DNA from: an uncultured bacterium
GTDB lineage: Bacteria; Pseudomonadota; Gammaproteobacteria; Burkholderiales; Burkholderiaceae_F
Reading direction: 5' to 3'
Length of the DNA stretch: 14,241 nucleotides
Assembly (NCBI GenBank): GCA_905215795.1
Contig: CAJMRV010000028.1
Span: forward strand, 1 to 14,241
Below, piece after piece: positions 1-11,470 of this stretch. The position numbers and the translations under genes are program-made. How positions within the stretch are numbered: position 1 is the stretch's first letter; every line of letters starts with the position of its first letter. The notes beneath the pieces are model-generated. The model searched no databases, was not told the origin of the DNA, and worked only from the letters and a program-made list of their open reading frames with translations.

Positions 1-213
1 GAAGGCGGTGGTGGCAGCGGGCGTAATCGTAATACCACGTTCCTGTTCCTGAGCCATCCAGTCCATGGTGGCGGCACCGTCGTGCGTTTCACCAATCTTG
101 TGGTTCACGCCGGTGTAGAAAAGGATACGTTCGGTGGTGGTGGTCTTACCCGCGTCGATGTGCGCGGAAATACCGATATTGCGATAACGCTTGATCGGGG
201 TTTGGCGAGCCAT
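1..213 (-). CDS. fusA: Elongation factor G, N-terminal 71 residues (cut by window edge)
   Basis: EF-G is the cytoplasmic GTPase that drives tRNA-mRNA translocation on the ribosome and, with RRF, ribosome recycling. The visible protein starts MARQTPIKRYRNIGISAHID. It carries the G1/P-loop AHIDAGKTTTTER (residues 18-30), the conserved block around HDGAATMDW (residues 44-52), and the start of switch I, RGITIT (residues 59-64). The gene runs off the left edge in the G domain, so about 90 percent of the expected roughly 700 residues is missing. The ATG at 213-211 follows a GAGAGGAA Shine-Dalgarno at normal spacing and matches the usual EF-G start. It is the third gene of the rpsL-rpsG-fusA unit and lies 64 bases after rpsG, separated by a strong stem-loop. 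One oddity: residue 65, just after the switch I threonine, is proline (codon CCC at 21-19), where E. coli EF-G has serine. Confidence 0.97.
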   Translation of the reverse strand, partial: MARQTPIKRYRNIGISAHIDAGKTTTTERILFYTGVNHKIGETHDGAATMDWMAQEQERGITITPAATTAF

Positions 214-234
214 TTAAGGTTCCTCTCTGTAAAG

Positions 235-265
235 GCCGGGCGTTCACGACGGGTGAAGGCCCGGC
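235..265 (-). promoter_or_regulatory. Stem-loop in the rpsG-fusA gap
   Basis: On the minus strand this reads as a 7-bp GC stem (GCCGGGC with GCCCGGC), one C.C mismatch, a further 5-bp stem (TTCAC with GTGAA) and a 5-base CCGTC loop. It begins 12 bases after the rpsG stop and ends about 12 bases before the fusA Shine-Dalgarno. No run of U follows it, so it does not look like an intrinsic terminator. A role in mRNA processing, stability, or separating rpsG and fusA translation is inference. Confidence 0.6.
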
Positions 266-277
266 TTGATCCAAAAA

Positions 278-748
278 TTAGAAGCGGAAGTGCGAGAAAG
301 CCTTGTTGGCTTCGGCCATACGATGGACCTCATCACGCTTCTTCATGGCGCCACCACGACCTTCGGCGGCATCCAGCAGTTCGCCGGCCAGACGGTCCGG
401 CATGGACTTTTCAGAACGGCTCTTGGCGGATTCACGGAGCCAGCGCATGGCGAGGGCCATACGACGGACGGGGCGAACCTCGACAGGGACCTGGTAGTTG
501 GCACCACCGACGCGGCGGGACTTGACTTCCACGACCGGACGGACGTTGTTGAGGGCGGTGGTGAACACTTCCAGGGCGTTCTTGCCGGTCTTTTCTTCGA
601 TCTGGGCAAGGGCGCCGTAGACAATGCGTTCAGCGACGGCCTTCTTGCCGTCGAGCATGATCACATTGATGAACTTGGTGATTTCAACGCTGCCGAACTT
701 AGGATCGGGCAATATTTCGCGTTTCGGAACTTCGCGACGACGGGGCAT
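278..748 (-). CDS. rpsG: 30S ribosomal protein S7
   Basis: S7 is a primary 16S rRNA binder that nucleates assembly of the 30S head and lines the E site. The 156-residue product has the family length and opens with the S7 signature MPRRREVPKREILPDPKFGS. The core includes KFINVIMLDGKKAVAERIVYGAL (about residues 25-47), the rRNA-contacting VGGANYQVPVEV (about 80-91) and RRMALAMRWL (about 95-104). The ATG at 748-746 has an AGAGGA Shine-Dalgarno 7 bases upstream. It lies between rpsL (152-base structured gap) and fusA. In E. coli S7 represses its own operon by binding the rpsL-rpsG intercistronic mRNA; the hairpins upstream of this gene are candidates for the equivalent site. Confidence 0.98.
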   Translation of the reverse strand: MPRRREVPKREILPDPKFGSVEITKFINVIMLDGKKAVAERIVYGALAQIEEKTGKNALEVFTTALNNVRPVVEVKSRRVGGANYQVPVEVRPVRRMALAMRWLRESAKSRSEKSMPDRLAGELLDAAEGRGGAMKKRDEVHRMAEANKAFSHFRF

Positions 749-775
749 GATTTTTCCTCTTTCGTAACTTCAGTC

Positions 776-900
776 TTTCCGGACGTTTGAAGTGAATTGG
801 GTGTCCGGAAAAATATTAATGATGCAATCTCAGCGATTGCGACTTACTCGGTTTCGCGGCCATGAAGCCTGAAACCGTTGTCACGGCAAACGCCGCGAAA
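776..900 (-). promoter_or_regulatory. Structured rpsL-rpsG intercistronic region (candidate S7 repressor site)
   Basis: Three consecutive inverted repeats fill the gap between rpsL and rpsG. Directly after the rpsL stop is a 9-bp perfect stem (TTTCGCGGC at 852-860 with GCCGCGAAA at 892-900). Its 31-base loop holds a smaller 4-bp hairpin (875-878 with 883-886). Next is a 6-bp stem with a 5-base loop (824-829 with 835-840). Third is a 9-bp stem with an 18-base loop (776-784 with 803-811), ending about 28 bases before rpsG. No U-run immediately follows any of them. The E. coli intercistronic region is the known S7 target; equivalence here is inferred from position and structure only. Confidence 0.5.
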
Positions 901-1278
901 TTAAGCAGCACGGGGGCGCTTGGCACCGTACTTGGAGCGGGACTGCTTACGGTCCTTGACGCCCTGGGTGTCGAGCGAACCGCGCACGATGTGGTAACGC
1001 ACACCAGGCAAGTCCTTCACACGGCCGCCGCGGATGAGCACGACCGAGTGTTCTTGCAGGTTGTGGCCTTCACCACCGATGTAGGAAATGACCTCGAAGC
1101 CATTCGTGAGACGCACCTTGGCGACCTTACGGAGAGCCGAGTTCGGCTTCTTCGGGGTCGTGGTGTAGACACGAGTGCAAACGCCGCGCTTCTGCGGGCT
1201 GTTCTTCAAGGCAGGGCTCTTGCTTTTTTCATGCGTAAGCTTGCGGGGCTTACGAACGAGCTGGTTGATAGTTGGCAT
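901..1278 (-). CDS. rpsL: 30S ribosomal protein S12
   Basis: S12 sits at the 30S decoding centre, where it tunes tRNA selection and is the classical streptomycin-resistance locus. The 125-residue protein matches the family over its whole length: MPTINQLVRKPRK at the N-terminus, KRGVCTRVYTTTPKKPNSALRK (30-51), SYIGGEGHNLQEHSVVLIRGGRVKDLPGVRYH (65-96) and a basic tail. Lysines 43 and 88 are intact, so the sequence predicts streptomycin susceptibility as far as S12 is concerned. Asp89, the residue methylthiolated by RimO in E. coli, is present. It is the first gene of the rpsL-rpsG-fusA unit, with its own promoter candidate 150 bases upstream. The start is fixed by the conserved N-terminus; the Shine-Dalgarno (ACGGAC region) is weak compared with the neighbours. 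Confidence 0.99.
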   Translation of the reverse strand: MPTINQLVRKPRKLTHEKSKSPALKNSPQKRGVCTRVYTTTPKKPNSALRKVAKVRLTNGFEVISYIGGEGHNLQEHSVVLIRGGRVKDLPGVRYHIVRGSLDTQGVKDRKQSRSKYGAKRPRAA

Positions 1279-1426
1279 AAACGTCCGTCTAATAAAAATT
1301 AAACTGACTCTTTCGAGTCTTTATGAAACAAATGTCCCCGGAAGACCCCCCTATCCTCACTCCACGCCGCTGCCCAAGAGGCGAATTCGGCGTTCGTAAA
1401 GACAATGGGTCCCCGAGAAACATGTG
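1279..1426 (-). promoter_or_regulatory. rpsL 5' leader with GAAA-loop hairpin
   Basis: These are the roughly 140 bases between the predicted rpsL promoter and the rpsL start. No credible coding sequence is seen. Near the gene, 1306-1319 forms a GACTC/GAGTC stem capped by a GAAA tetraloop on the minus strand, followed within a few bases by a U-rich stretch (AGTTTAATTTTTATT). This resembles a short attenuator, but a 5-bp stem is weak for termination. It could instead be a translational or stability element close to the weak Shine-Dalgarno. Confidence 0.4.
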
Positions 1427-1456
1427 ATTGTTGTACAAATGGCACCCCGCTGTCAA
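1427..1456 (-). promoter_or_regulatory. Predicted promoter for rpsL-rpsG-fusA
   Basis: On the minus strand a perfect -35 box TTGACA (1456-1451) is followed after 18 bases by AACAAT (1432-1427), which matches 4 of 6 bases of the sigma-70 -10 consensus. An alternative -10, TACAAC, lies only 15 bases from the -35. Upstream of the -35 is an A-rich patch (about 1483-1467). The position between the rpoC terminator and rpsL fits an independent promoter for the str genes. The exact -10 and start point are not certain. Confidence 0.55.
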
Positions 1457-1486
1457 GCGAGGAACCTTTGTTTTTTCAATTGAAAC

Positions 1487-1519
1487 AATACCCGTTGTGA
1501 CTGATTCACAACGGGTATT
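1487..1519 (-). terminator. Intrinsic terminator downstream of rpoC
   Basis: A perfect 14-bp inverted repeat (AATACCCGTTGTGA at 1487-1500 with TCACAACGGGTATT at 1506-1519) closes a 5-base loop, 83 bases after the rpoC stop. On the minus strand the stem ends in TATT and is followed by GTTTCAATTG, a modest U tract. On the plus strand it is followed by further T residues, so it could work in both directions. It separates the rpoBC unit from the rpsL promoter. Confidence 0.75.
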
Positions 1520-1543
1520 TTCCGTCTTCACCTGGCTATCAGG

Positions 1544-1589
1544 AATCGAACCGAGGTCACCCCCGGTCCGGGTTCCCGATTATTTTTTT
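1544..1589 (+). terminator. Possible plus-strand terminator facing the 3' end of rpoC
   Basis: On the plus strand AATCGAACC (1544-1552) pairs with GGTT-CC-CGATT (1571-1581), 9 bp with a two-base bulge. This is followed at once by A and a run of seven T (1583-1589). The polarity would stop transcription entering rpoC from its 3' side as antisense RNA. The large loop and bulge make it weaker than the neighbouring 14-bp stem. The left arm overlaps a tRNA T-loop-like string on the minus strand. Confidence 0.35.
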
Positions 1590-1601
1590 CAAGCCGGTGG
1601 A

Positions 1602-5918
<4,317 letters not shown>

Positions 5919-5921
5919 CGC

Positions 5922-8900
5922 TTACTTTTCCTCTTTGTTCTTGACGAGGTCGATGTCGATACCCAGCGACCGGATTTCCTTGACCAACACGTTGAAGGAC
6001 TCGGGCATGCCGGCTTCAATCTTGTGGTCACCCTTGACGATGTTTTCGTAAACCTTCGTACGACCGTTCACGTCGTCGGACTTGACCGTCAGCATTTCCT
6101 GGAGCACGTAGGACGCGCCGTAGGCTTCAAGCGCCCAGACTTCCATTTCACCGAAGCGCTGGCCGCCGAACTGGGCCTTACCGCCCAGAGGCTGCTGGGT
6201 GACGAGGGAGTACGGACCCGTGGAACGGGCGTGCATCTTGTCGTCGACCAAGTGATGGAGCTTGAGGTAATGCATGTAACCGACCGTGACGGGACGCTCG
6301 AAGGCGTCGCCGGTGCGGCCGTCGAACAAACGGGCCTGCGTCTTGGCGGGCGTGAGTTCGAGGCGCTTGGCCTCCTCGTCCGGGAAGGCCAGGTCGAGCA
6401 TCATGCGGATCTGCTCTTCGGTCGCACCGTCGAAGACGGGGGTCGCGAAGGGCATGCCCTTGCTCAGGTTCTTGGCGAGCACCATGAGTTCGTCATCCGT
6501 GAGGCTGTCGATGTCCTCGTGCTTGCCGGTGCGGTTGTAGACCTCATTGAGGAAGCCGCGGATCTGCTTGACCTGTTCGGTCTTGAGCATTTCTTCGATG
6601 CGCCAGCCGATACCCTTGGCGGCCCAGCCCAGATGGACTTCGAGCACCTGCCCGATGTTCATACGGGACGGCACGCCCAGCGGGTTCAGAACAATGTCGG
6701 CGGGACGACCGTCGGTCATGTACGGCATGTCTTCGACCGGGCAGATCTTGGAGACCACACCCTTGTTACCGTGACGACCGGCCATCTTGTCGCCGGGCTG
6801 GAGGCGACGGCGTTCGGCGATGTACACCTTGACCATCTTCAAGACTCCCGGGGGCAGTTCGTCGCCGCGGGTCATCTTTTCCTTCTTGCGTTCGTACTTC
6901 TTGGCGTTGTCCTCGCGGGTGGCCTCGATCGTCTTGCGCGTCAGCTCGATGAAGTGCTGGGCGTCCTCGCTCTCCATGCGGAGTTCGAAGAGACGGTAGT
7001 CGGGGATCTTGGCGAGGATCTCGGCCGTGAGCTTCTTGCCCGCGACGACGCCTTCCGGACCACCGGCGGCGACGTTGCCGGAGAGCTGGCGGCGCAGACG
7101 GTCGAACGCGTCGCGTTCAACGATGCGCAGCTGGTCTCCCAAGTCGCGGCTGTAGCGCTGGAGGGCCGTGTCGATGATGCTCTGGGCGCGGGCGTCGCGT
7201 TCGATGCCGTCGCGCGTGAACACCTGGACGTCGATCACGGTGCCGGTCATGCCGGAGGGAACGCGCAGCGACGTGTCCTTCACGTCGGAGGCCTTCTCAC
7301 CGAAGATGACGCGCAGGAGCTTCTCCTCGGGGGTGAGCTGGGTCTCGCCCTTGGGCGTGACCTTGCCGACGAGGACGTCGCCGGCCTTCACCTCGGCGCC
7401 GATCTGCACGATGCCGCAGGCGTCGAGACGACCGAGCTGGCTCTCGGAGAGGTTCGAGATGTCGCGGGTGATTTCCTCTGGCCCGAGCTTCGTGTCGCGG
7501 GCGACGACGCTGAGTTCCTCGATGTGGATCGAGGTGTAGCGGTCGTCGGCCACCACGCGTTCGCTGATGAGCACCGAGTCTTCGTAGTTGTAGCCGTTCC
7601 AAGGCATGAAGGCGATCAGCATGTTCTGACCGAGGGCGAGTTCGCCCATGTCGGTGGAGGCGCCGTCGGCGAGCACGTCGCCCTTGGCCACCACGTCGCC
7701 CTTCATGACGATCGGACGCTGGTTGATGTTGGTCGACTGGTTCGAACGGGTGAACTTCTGCAGCGTGTAGATGTCCACACCGGTCTCACCGGCCACGCTT
7801 TCCTCGTCGTTGACACGGATCACCACGCGGTTGGCGTCGACGTGGTCGACCACACCGCCGCGGCGGGCCTGGATGGTCGTCTTGGAGTCGACGGCCACGG
7901 TGCGTTCGATGCCGGTGCCGACGACCGGCTTTTCCGGACGCAGGCAGGGCACGCCCTGGCGCTGCATGTTCGAACCCATCAGGGCGCGGTTCGCGTCGTC
8001 GTGTTCAAGGAACGGAATCAGGGCGGCGGCGCAGGAGACGATCTGCGACGGAGCCACGTCCATGAACTCGATGCGGTCCGGGCTGGCGAGGATGAAGTCG
8101 CCGTTGTCACGGGCCGAGACGAGGTCGCCGGTCAGGCGGCCGTTCTCATCGACGTCGGCGTTGGCCTGGGCGATGATGTAGCGGCCCTCCTCGATGGCGG
8201 AGAGGTAGTGGATCTCCTTGGTGACCACGCCGTCGACGACCTTGCGGTACGGCGTCTCGAGGAAGCCGTATTCGTTGAGGCGGGCGTAGAGGGCCAGGGA
8301 GTTGATCAGGCCGATGTTCGGACCTTCAGGCGTTTCAATCGGGCAGACGCGGCCGTAGTGGGTCGGGTGCACGTCACGCACTTCGAAGCCGGCGCGTTCA
8401 CGCGTCAGACCGCCCGGGCCGAGAGCCGAAATACGACGCTTGTGCGTGATTTCGGAAAGCGGGTTGGTCTGGTCCATGAACTGCGAGAGCTGGCTCGAAC
8501 CGAAGAATTCGCGGATGGCGGCGCTGATCGGCTTGGAGTTGATCAGGTCCTGCGGCGTGAGGCCGTCGCTTTCAGCCTGGTTGAGGCGTTCGCGGACGGC
8601 GCGTTCGACGCGCACGAGGCCGGAGCGGAACTGGTTTTCAGCCAGTTCGCCCACGCAACGGACGCGGCGGTTGCCGAGGTGGTCGATGTCGTCGACGCCG
8701 TTGACGATGCATTCGCGGGCGACGCCGTTCTCGTCGAAGAGCTCGGTCTTGTCCTGGCCGTTGCGCAGCGCAACGAGGAGGGCCATCGTGTCGACGATGT
8801 CCTCGTTGGTGAGCGTCATGGCGCCCTGGGCCGATTCACGGCCGAAGCGGGCGTTGATCTTCATGCGGCCGACGCGCGAGAGGTCGTACGTCTCGGGATC

Positions 8901-10088
8901 GAAGAACAGACGGTTGAAGAGCGACTCGACGGCGTCCTCCGTGGGAGGTTCGCCCGGGCGCATCATGCGGTAGATGGCCACGCGGGCGGCCAGCTGGTCG
9001 GGCGTGTCATCCAGGCGCAGCGTCTGGGAGATGTAGTTGCCGTGGTCGAGTTCGTTCGTGAAGATCGTCTCGATCGACTTGATGCCGTTGGCGCGGAAGG
9101 CGTCGAGCATTTCCGGCGTGATCTCGTCGTTGCAGTTGGCGATGATTTCGCCGTCTTCGTTGACGATGTTCTTGGCGAGCACGCGGCCGACGAGGTATTC
9201 GTCGGGAACGCGGATCGACGTGATGCCGGCCTTGGCCAGATCACGGACGTGCTTGGCGGTGATGCGCTTGTCGGCAGGGATCAGTTCCTTGCCTTCCGGA
9301 GAGAGGATCGGGAACGTGGTCGTCTGACCCTTGAGGCGTTCGGGGACGACGGGCATCGTGGCGCCGCTCGAGGCAAGGTCGAACTTGTCGAACTTGAAGA
9401 AGCGGGCGAGGATGCCTTCGGGCGTCATGCCGATGGCCTTGAGGAGGATCGTGCCGGGCATCTTGCGGCGGCGGTCGACGCGGAAGTACAGGATGTCCTT
9501 GGCGTCGAACTCGAAGTCGAGCCAGGAGCCGCGGTACGGAATCACGCGCGCGGAGAAGAGCAGCTTGCCCGAGGAGTGGGTCTTGCCCTTGTCATGTTCG
9601 AAGAAGATGCCGGGGGAGCGGTGCAGCTGGCTGACGATCACGCGCTCGGTGCCGTTGATGATGAACGAGCCCTTCTCCGTCATCAGGGGGATTTCACCCA
9701 TGTAGACGTCGTTCTGACGGATTTCCTTGACCGTCTGGGGCTTGTCGGCGTCGCGGTCGAAGATCTCGAGCTGGATCTTGGCTCGCACGCGCGAGCAGAA
9801 GGTGAGGCCGCGGAGCTGGCATTCGGCGACGTCGAATTCGGGCTCGTCGAGACGGTACTCGACGAACTTCAGACGGGCGTAGCCGTTGTTGCTGAGAATG
9901 GGGAAGATGGAAGTAAAGGCAGCCTGAAGACCATATTCAGAATTACGGGCTTTAGGAGCAACGTCTGCTTGAAGGAATTCTTCGTAGGAACGAAGCTGAG
10001 TATCAAGCAGGGAAGGCACTTCAAGTACGCTCGGGCGAGAGGCAAAGCTCTTGCGGATGCGCTTCTTTTCAGTGAACGAGTACGACAT
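5922..10088 (-). CDS. rpoB: DNA-directed RNA polymerase beta subunit
   Basis: Beta subunit of RNA polymerase, which with beta' forms the active-site cleft and binds rifampicin. The 1388-residue protein starts MSYSFTEKKRIRKSFA, the conserved proteobacterial start. The open frame extends 35 codons further upstream, but that extension has no family similarity, and the chosen ATG has a GGAG Shine-Dalgarno 7 bases away. The rifampicin cluster I reads QLSQFMDQTNPLSEITHKRRIS around residues 533-554. D539, H549, R552 and S554 (E. coli D516, H526, R529, S531) are the susceptible forms. The conserved GDKMAGRHGNKG lies near residues 1099-1110 and the C-terminus interlocks with beta' in known structures. 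It lies in the rplJL-rpoBC transcription unit after a 280-base gap full of hairpins. Like rpoC it lacks TTA, CTA and TCA codons. Confidence 0.99.
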   Translation of the reverse strand: MSYSFTEKKRIRKSFASRPSVLEVPSLLDTQLRSYEEFLQADVAPKARNSEYGLQAAFTSIFPILSNNGYARLKFVEYRLDEPEFDVAECQLRGLTFCSRVRAKIQLEIFDRDADKPQTVKEIRQNDVYMGEIPLMTEKGSFIINGTERVIVSQLHRSPGIFFEHDKGKTHSSGKLLFSARVIPYRGSWLDFEFDAKDILYFRVDRRRKMPGTILLKAIGMTPEGILARFFKFDKFDLASSGATMPVVPERLKGQTTTFPILSPEGKELIPADKRITAKHVRDLAKAGITSIRVPDEYLVGRVLAKNIVNEDGEIIANCNDEITPEMLDAFRANGIKSIETIFTNELDHGNYISQTLRLDDTPDQLAARVAIYRMMRPGEPPTEDAVESLFNRLFFDPETYDLSRVGRMKINARFGRESAQGAMTLTNEDIVDTMALLVALRNGQDKTELFDENGVARECIVNGVDDIDHLGNRRVRCVGELAENQFRSGLVRVERAVRERLNQAESDGLTPQDLINSKPISAAIREFFGSSQLSQFMDQTNPLSEITHKRRISALGPGGLTRERAGFEVRDVHPTHYGRVCPIETPEGPNIGLINSLALYARLNEYGFLETPYRKVVDGVVTKEIHYLSAIEEGRYIIAQANADVDENGRLTGDLVSARDNGDFILASPDRIEFMDVAPSQIVSCAAALIPFLEHDDANRALMGSNMQRQGVPCLRPEKPVVGTGIERTVAVDSKTTIQARRGGVVDHVDANRVVIRVNDEESVAGETGVDIYTLQKFTRSNQSTNINQRPIVMKGDVVAKGDVLADGASTDMGELALGQNMLIAFMPWNGYNYEDSVLISERVVADDRYTSIHIEELSVVARDTKLGPEEITRDISNLSESQLGRLDACGIVQIGAEVKAGDVLVGKVTPKGETQLTPEEKLLRVIFGEKASDVKDTSLRVPSGMTGTVIDVQVFTRDGIERDARAQSIIDTALQRYSRDLGDQLRIVERDAFDRLRRQLSGNVAAGGPEGVVAGKKLTAEILAKIPDYRLFELRMESEDAQHFIELTRKTIEATREDNAKKYERKKEKMTRGDELPPGVLKMVKVYIAERRRLQPGDKMAGRHGNKGVVSKICPVEDMPYMTDGRPADIVLNPLGVPSRMNIGQVLEVHLGWAAKGIGWRIEEMLKTEQVKQIRGFLNEVYNRTGKHEDIDSLTDDELMVLAKNLSKGMPFATPVFDGATEEQIRMMLDLAFPDEEAKRLELTPAKTQARLFDGRTGDAFERPVTVGYMHYLKLHHLVDDKMHARSTGPYSLVTQQPLGGKAQFGGQRFGEMEVWALEAYGASYVLQEMLTVKSDDVNGRTKVYENIVKGDHKIEAGMPESFNVLVKEIRSLGIDIDLVKNKEEK

Positions 10089-10245
10089 GGACACTCCGTT
10101 CGACGCTAGGGATGAGCCAAAATTAATGAACATCGACTTAACGAGGACGCCAAAAGCCGCACAGATCATGAGGCATTGCACCCCAGTCCGCACGGCGAAG
10201 ATTCCAAGTTATTTCAGTATGTCGAGAAGTTCATTAAGGAAGAAA

Positions 10246-10295
10246 GATTTTGAACTAGATTCTCAACGAATCAGTTATGAACCTAGTTCAAAATC
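10246..10295 (-). promoter_or_regulatory. 13-bp stem-loop in the rpoB leader
   Basis: GATTTTGAACTAG (10246-10258) and CTAGTTCAAAATC (10283-10295) are perfect reverse complements, enclosing 24 bases that contain another small hairpin (GATTC/GAATC). On the minus strand it is followed by TTTCTTCCTT, so it could act as a second weak terminator or as an RNase III-type processing site. Its 5' arm shares two bases with the 3' arm of the preceding GC-rich hairpin, so the two cannot both form completely. Confidence 0.6.
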
Positions 10296-10312
10296 CCTCC
10301 GCGAGGGAGGGA
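10290..10312 (-). terminator. Probable rplL-rpoB attenuator hairpin
   Basis: On the minus strand TCCCTCC (10312-10306) pairs with GGAGGGA (10300-10294) around a 5-base loop, and TTTTG follows at once. Slippage of the GGGAGGG repeat allows an alternative 6-bp pairing with a 3-base loop. In E. coli a partial terminator between rplL and rpoB lowers RNA polymerase synthesis relative to ribosomal proteins. Position, stem and U tract here fit the same job. The U run of four predicts partial, not complete, termination. Confidence 0.6.
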
Positions 10313-10317
10313 ACAAA

Positions 10318-10350
10318 GAGCCATGTTGACTATTATCGTCTCCATGGCTC
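10318..10350 (-). promoter_or_regulatory. 8-bp stem-loop after rplL
   Basis: GAGCCATG (10318-10325) and CATGGCTC (10343-10350) form a perfect stem with a 17-base loop, starting 18 bases after the rplL stop. A short inner GAC/GTC pairing is possible. TTTGTT follows on the minus strand, so it may contribute to attenuation or mark an endonuclease processing site. It is the first of three consecutive hairpins before rpoB. Confidence 0.5.
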
Positions 10351-10368
10351 CTTGGAATCAAGTAAAAA

Positions 10369-10749
<381 letters not shown>

Positions 10750-10795
10750 TTTATGACTCCAGATTTACGTTTGTGTTTAATAAAAAAGTAATTGA

Positions 10796-11326
10796 TCAGG
10801 CGGCAGCCTGTTCTTTGGCATCGCGCACGGCAGCCACGGTACGCACGAAGCGGGCCGGGACTTCGTTGATGGTGCGGACGAACTTCGCGATAGGTTCGTT
10901 CATCGTGGCCATCAACTTGGCAAGGAGCTCGTCGCGGCTCGGCATCGAAGCGAGGTTCTTAACGGCTTCCACGTCCATGACGTAGTTGGCCATAGCACCA
11001 CCCTTGATGACGAGCTTGTCGTTTTCCTTGGCGAAGTTGGCAATAACCTTGGCGGCGGCGACGGGGTCGGCGGAGAAGCCATAGACGAGCGGACCAACGA
11101 ACTGGTCAGCAAGTCCGGCGAACTCGGTACCTTCCACGGCGCGGCGCACCAACGTGTTCTTGACAACACGCAACGTTACTTGGTTGGCACGTGCATCAGC
11201 ACGCAACTTCGTAACGGCCTCAACGCTCAGCCCACGGTATTCGGCGATGACGATTGCGGAGGACTCGGAAACGATGTTCGAGATCTCCTCAATGACGGCC
11301 GCCTTATCTTGACGATTAAGACCCAT
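10796..11326 (-). CDS. rplJ: 50S ribosomal protein L10
   Basis: L10 anchors the L12 dimers to the L11-binding region of 23S rRNA and forms the base of the stalk. The 176-residue protein starts MGLNRQDKAAVIEEISNIV and carries the typical globular domain with IVIAEYRGLSVEAVTKLR (about 25-42), VVKNTLVRRAVEGTEF (about 54-69) and GPLVYGFSADP. An alanine-rich C-terminal helix (about 135-176) holds the L12-binding segments in this family. The ATG has a GGAG Shine-Dalgarno 7 bases upstream, next to two competing hairpins. The L10-L12 complex represses this operon in E. coli by binding the leader; the long structured gap upstream suggests the same here. Confidence 0.99.
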   Translation of the reverse strand: MGLNRQDKAAVIEEISNIVSESSAIVIAEYRGLSVEAVTKLRADARANQVTLRVVKNTLVRRAVEGTEFAGLADQFVGPLVYGFSADPVAAAKVIANFAKENDKLVIKGGAMANYVMDVEAVKNLASMPSRDELLAKLMATMNEPIAKFVRTINEVPARFVRTVAAVRDAKEQAAA

Positions 11327-11344
11327 GGTCTGGCTCCACTCAGA

Positions 11345-11383
11345 GGTGTTTCAAAAGCGAAACACCGGTTCAACAATAACCGG
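11345..11383 (-). promoter_or_regulatory. Two overlapping hairpins just before the rplJ ribosome-binding site
   Basis: CCGGTT (11365-11370) pairs with AACCGG (11378-11383) over a 7-base loop. GGTGTTTC (11345-11352) pairs with GAAACACC (11359-11366) over a 6-base loop. The arms share positions 11365-11366, so full formation of one disturbs the other. The second stem ends 7 bases before the rplJ Shine-Dalgarno (11334-11337). A translational switch is a reasonable inference; nothing in the sequence proves it. Confidence 0.45.
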
Positions 11384-11470
11384 CATACTTCTGAGAGTTT
11401 TGGCTGTTTCAACCACTTCCACCAGGTGGAGGCGGTTTATAAAACACAACGCAACATCTCTCTTCGGTTT

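Noticed and set aside
1289..1531. 80-codon minus-strand frame between rpoC and rpsL
   Set aside because: It runs through the rpoC terminator and the rpsL promoter and shows no ribosome-binding site or recognisable domain.
8434..8500. Possible rifampicin-resistance substitution (Thr at the E. coli 518 position of RpoB)
   Set aside because: FMDQTNPLSE is, to my knowledge, the ordinary form in other betaproteobacteria such as Neisseria; the main resistance positions are unchanged.
10089..10193. 35-codon upstream extension of rpoB to an ATG at 10193
   Set aside because: The residues before MSYSFTEKK have no family similarity and no good Shine-Dalgarno, whereas the ATG at 10088 has GGAG at proper distance and the conserved start.
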